NCBI GenBank assembly: GCA_031287655.1
Contig: JAITSR010000067.1
Coordinates: forward strand, 1-7,463
Direction: 5' to 3'
From: Clostridiales bacterium
GTDB taxonomy: Bacteria > Bacillota > Clostridia > WRLR01
DNA length: 7,463 nt
Shown here: piece by piece, positions 6,195 through 7,463 of the stretch
How the letters are laid out: the number at the start of each line of letters is the position of its first letter
Numbering within the stretch: position 1 is the stretch's first letter
Program-made: the position numbers and the translations under genes
Notes under the pieces: generated by a model
What the model was told of the DNA's origin: nothing
Seen by the model: the letters and a program-made list of their open reading frames with translations, nothing else
Database searches by the model: none

Positions 6195-6917
6195 CTAGTG
6201 CGCCAGAATCCAGTCCACGATCGGCGCCGGATCCTCAAGGCTGTGGGGGTGGTGGCCGCAGTCGGGTTTCGTGATGAGCTTGAGCTCCCCGCCCGCCTTC
6301 TCAAAGCGCGCGTTGAAAATCTCGCCGTTCTTGGCGTAGACCGCCGCCTCGTCCAGCAGGCCGACGACCATAATGATCGGGATTTTAGTTTTAACGAACG
6401 CGGTGGCGTTGTCGATGGGGCTGAGCTTGAGCTTTTGCCGGACCCTCTGCCTGCCAAGCTCCGCGTCCGGGTAGGTTTTGGCATAGGCCTCACAGAGCGC
6501 GGGCCAAAAGTCCCTTCTCCGGAAGATCGTCAGGCTGAGCGCGGGCGCGTCCAAATACAGCGATCGCACGTCGTCGGGGTACTTGTGGGCATAGTTGAAG
6601 GAGTAAAGCCCGCCGACGCTAAAACCGAAAACAGACGCGCGCCGCGACAGCCGGAACTCCTTGCAGACATAGTCGTGGTAATCCTTCATGCTGTCGATCG
6701 CGACGGGCGCGCCATACAGATTGCGGACCGCGTGGTAGCCTATATGCCAGCCTTTGTCGAGCAGCGCGCGGTCAACCTGATCAAACGCGCCGAAATACTC
6801 CGCGCGCCATACCCAAGGGTTTCCCGCGGCGGGTGTCTTGGGGCGGACGACGAGGCTCTCCCTGCCGTTCACCTCGAAAACCATCTTTTCATAGCCGTTC
6901 CAGTCTTCCTTTTGCAT
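6195..6917 (-). CDS. alpha/beta-hydrolase-fold protein
   Basis: 240-residue soluble protein with the features of a serine hydrolase; no signal peptide is visible, so it probably acts in the cytoplasm. The nucleophile elbow is GFSVGG at about 98-103, with S100 the probable catalytic serine. The acid is probably D189 in VVGLLDEA. The histidine is H222 or H223 in GHHPHSL, in a C-terminal stretch that ends DPAPIVDWILAH. The N-terminal part (NPWVWRAEYFGAFDQVDRAL, then KGWHIGYHAV) resembles a group of uncharacterised hydrolases and esterases common in gut bacteria; that is recollection, not a search result. ATG 6917 has GAGGT 4 bases upstream (6922-6926 on the opposite strand). It lies 34 bases after the nuclease-like gene and 24 bases before dus. 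Substrate unknown; a carboxyl or carbohydrate esterase is the most natural guess. Confidence 0.88.
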   Translation of the reverse strand: MQKEDWNGYEKMVFEVNGRESLVVRPKTPAAGNPWVWRAEYFGAFDQVDRALLDKGWHIGYHAVRNLYGAPVAIDSMKDYHDYVCKEFRLSRRASVFGFSVGGLYSFNYAHKYPDDVRSLYLDAPALSLTIFRRRDFWPALCEAYAKTYPDAELGRQRVRQKLKLSPIDNATAFVKTKIPIIMVVGLLDEAAVYAKNGEIFNARFEKAGGELKLITKPDCGHHPHSLEDPAPIVDWILAH

Positions 6918-6921
6918 GGTT

Positions 6922-6926
6922 ACCTC
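6922..6926 (-). promoter_or_regulatory. ribosome binding site of the hydrolase gene
   Basis: GAGGT on the - strand, 4 bases before ATG 6917, in a purine-rich leader. It supports this start codon. The 34-base gap holds no terminator-like stem with a U-run, so read-through from the nuclease-like gene is plausible. Confidence 0.5.
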
Positions 6927-6951
6927 ATTTTTCCGTTTATTGTTTTTTCTC

Positions 6952-7463
6952 TTAACAGCCTACAATGATTACTGTTTTTCCGTCAACGCTCTCTTTTTCA
7001 AATGTTAATTTTTCAGTCCAACCCAGTGTTTCCCTTCGGTCAAATAATACGAGCCAGCCCGTATCGGCGCCCAATGAGTCCATATAGGCCGCTATCTGTT
7101 TTTTCCCCTCGTCTCGCGTACCATCGCCGTAACGAATCTTTAATTCAATGGGATATTTTCGTTCTTTGTACATAACGCAAATGTCAACCCGCCTTGTTCC
7201 CGTTGCCATTTCGCGCAATATTCGCCCGCCGCCGTTGACAACGCGCTGCAAAAACGCCAGCATGACCAATTGCGGCGCGGCTTCCTTGTAATCATACCTC
7301 TCCCGCCAGATCGTCGCGTTCTCCCGCCAGAACGATTGGAAGTCCCGCAGCAGATAATCCATGTCCAGTGTCCCGTCTTCTTTTATGTAGCGCGGCAACT
7401 GATAGGGATAGTCGCCTTCTTTAATGGATTGCTGCGTGTCACAATTCAAAGTATATATAACGC
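6952..7463 (-). CDS. PD-(D/E)XK nuclease-domain C-terminus, probably of an AAA-ATPase-type protein (5' end cut)
   Basis: The frame is open through the right edge of the window (codons at 7450-7461 read VIYT), so the TTG at 7449 is probably internal and only the C-terminal part (about 170 residues) is visible. Counting from that TTG, the fold signature is D89 in TRRVDICVMY, then E102 and K104 in YPIELKI. The QIAAY at 118-122 matches the Q-x3-Y helix found in several PD-(D/E)XK families. E55 (YKEAAP) is a further conserved-looking acid, and the protein ends in IIVGC. The segment YPYQLPRYIKEDGTLDMD and the following WRENATIWRERYDYKEAAP strongly recall the tail of proteins of roughly 500 residues with an N-terminal AAA ATPase domain (AAA_35-like), which are frequent in anaerobic bacteria. 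The ATPase half is not visible. Base composition is lower in GC than its neighbours (32% by hand count in 6961-7020). Biological role is unknown; defence or mobile-DNA roles have been suggested for such architectures. Confidence 0.8.
   Translation of the reverse strand, partial: VIYTLNCDTQQSIKEGDYPYQLPRYIKEDGTLDMDYLLRDFQSFWRENATIWRERYDYKEAAPQLVMLAFLQRVVNGGGRILREMATGTRRVDICVMYKERKYPIELKIRYGDGTRDEGKKQIAAYMDSLGADTGWLVLFDRRETLGWTEKLTFEKESVDGKTVIIVGC

Noticed and set aside
5193..6968. 591-codon open frame on the + strand opposite dus and the hydrolase gene
   Set aside because: It is antisense to two confidently identified genes and rich in R, A, P, D and H as expected from reversed GC-rich codons. 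It shows no recognisable domain. It is a shadow frame.

Overview
The window is GC-rich chromosomal DNA (about 60% by eye). It encodes a large two-domain FtsX-type permease, a membrane-anchored HlyD/MacA-like adaptor and an AAA-ATPase/nuclease-type C-terminus. This looks most like an anaerobic Bacillota (Clostridia) genome, for example an Oscillospirales-like gut bacterium. That assignment is an inference from protein style and from strong AGGAGG-type ribosome binding sites; the window holds no rRNA or other marker gene.

Layout. On the + strand, 1-1803 is the 3' part of an ABC transporter permease gene. A 127-base AT-rich gap follows, with a candidate promoter and an inverted repeat. Then comes an efflux periplasmic-adaptor-like protein (1931-3910) and, after a 91-base gap, an RluA-family pseudouridine synthase (4002-5081). 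On the - strand, reading right to left, are the C-terminal part of a PD-(D/E)XK nuclease-domain protein (6952-7463, cut by the right edge), an alpha/beta hydrolase (6195-6917) and a DusB-like tRNA-dihydrouridine synthase (5175-6170). The two gene sets converge on a 93-base gap at 5082-5174. Coding density is high and no gene-free stretch exceeds 127 bases.

How the genes work together. The permease and the adaptor very probably belong to one MacAB/YknXYZ-like export system whose ATPase lies upstream, outside the window. The adaptor may also have its own promoter. The pseudouridine synthase and the dihydrouridine synthase both modify uridines in RNA, but they are on opposite strands and are housekeeping genes. 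The alpha/beta hydrolase starts 34 bases after the nuclease gene and ends 24 bases before dus, so the three - strand genes could be co-transcribed.

I see no RNA gene, CRISPR array, insertion sequence or clearly new system. The points most worth a second look are the promoter with flanking inverted repeat at 1853-1901, the unusual cytoplasmic tail and C-terminal insertion of the adaptor, and the lower-GC nuclease-like gene at the right edge.
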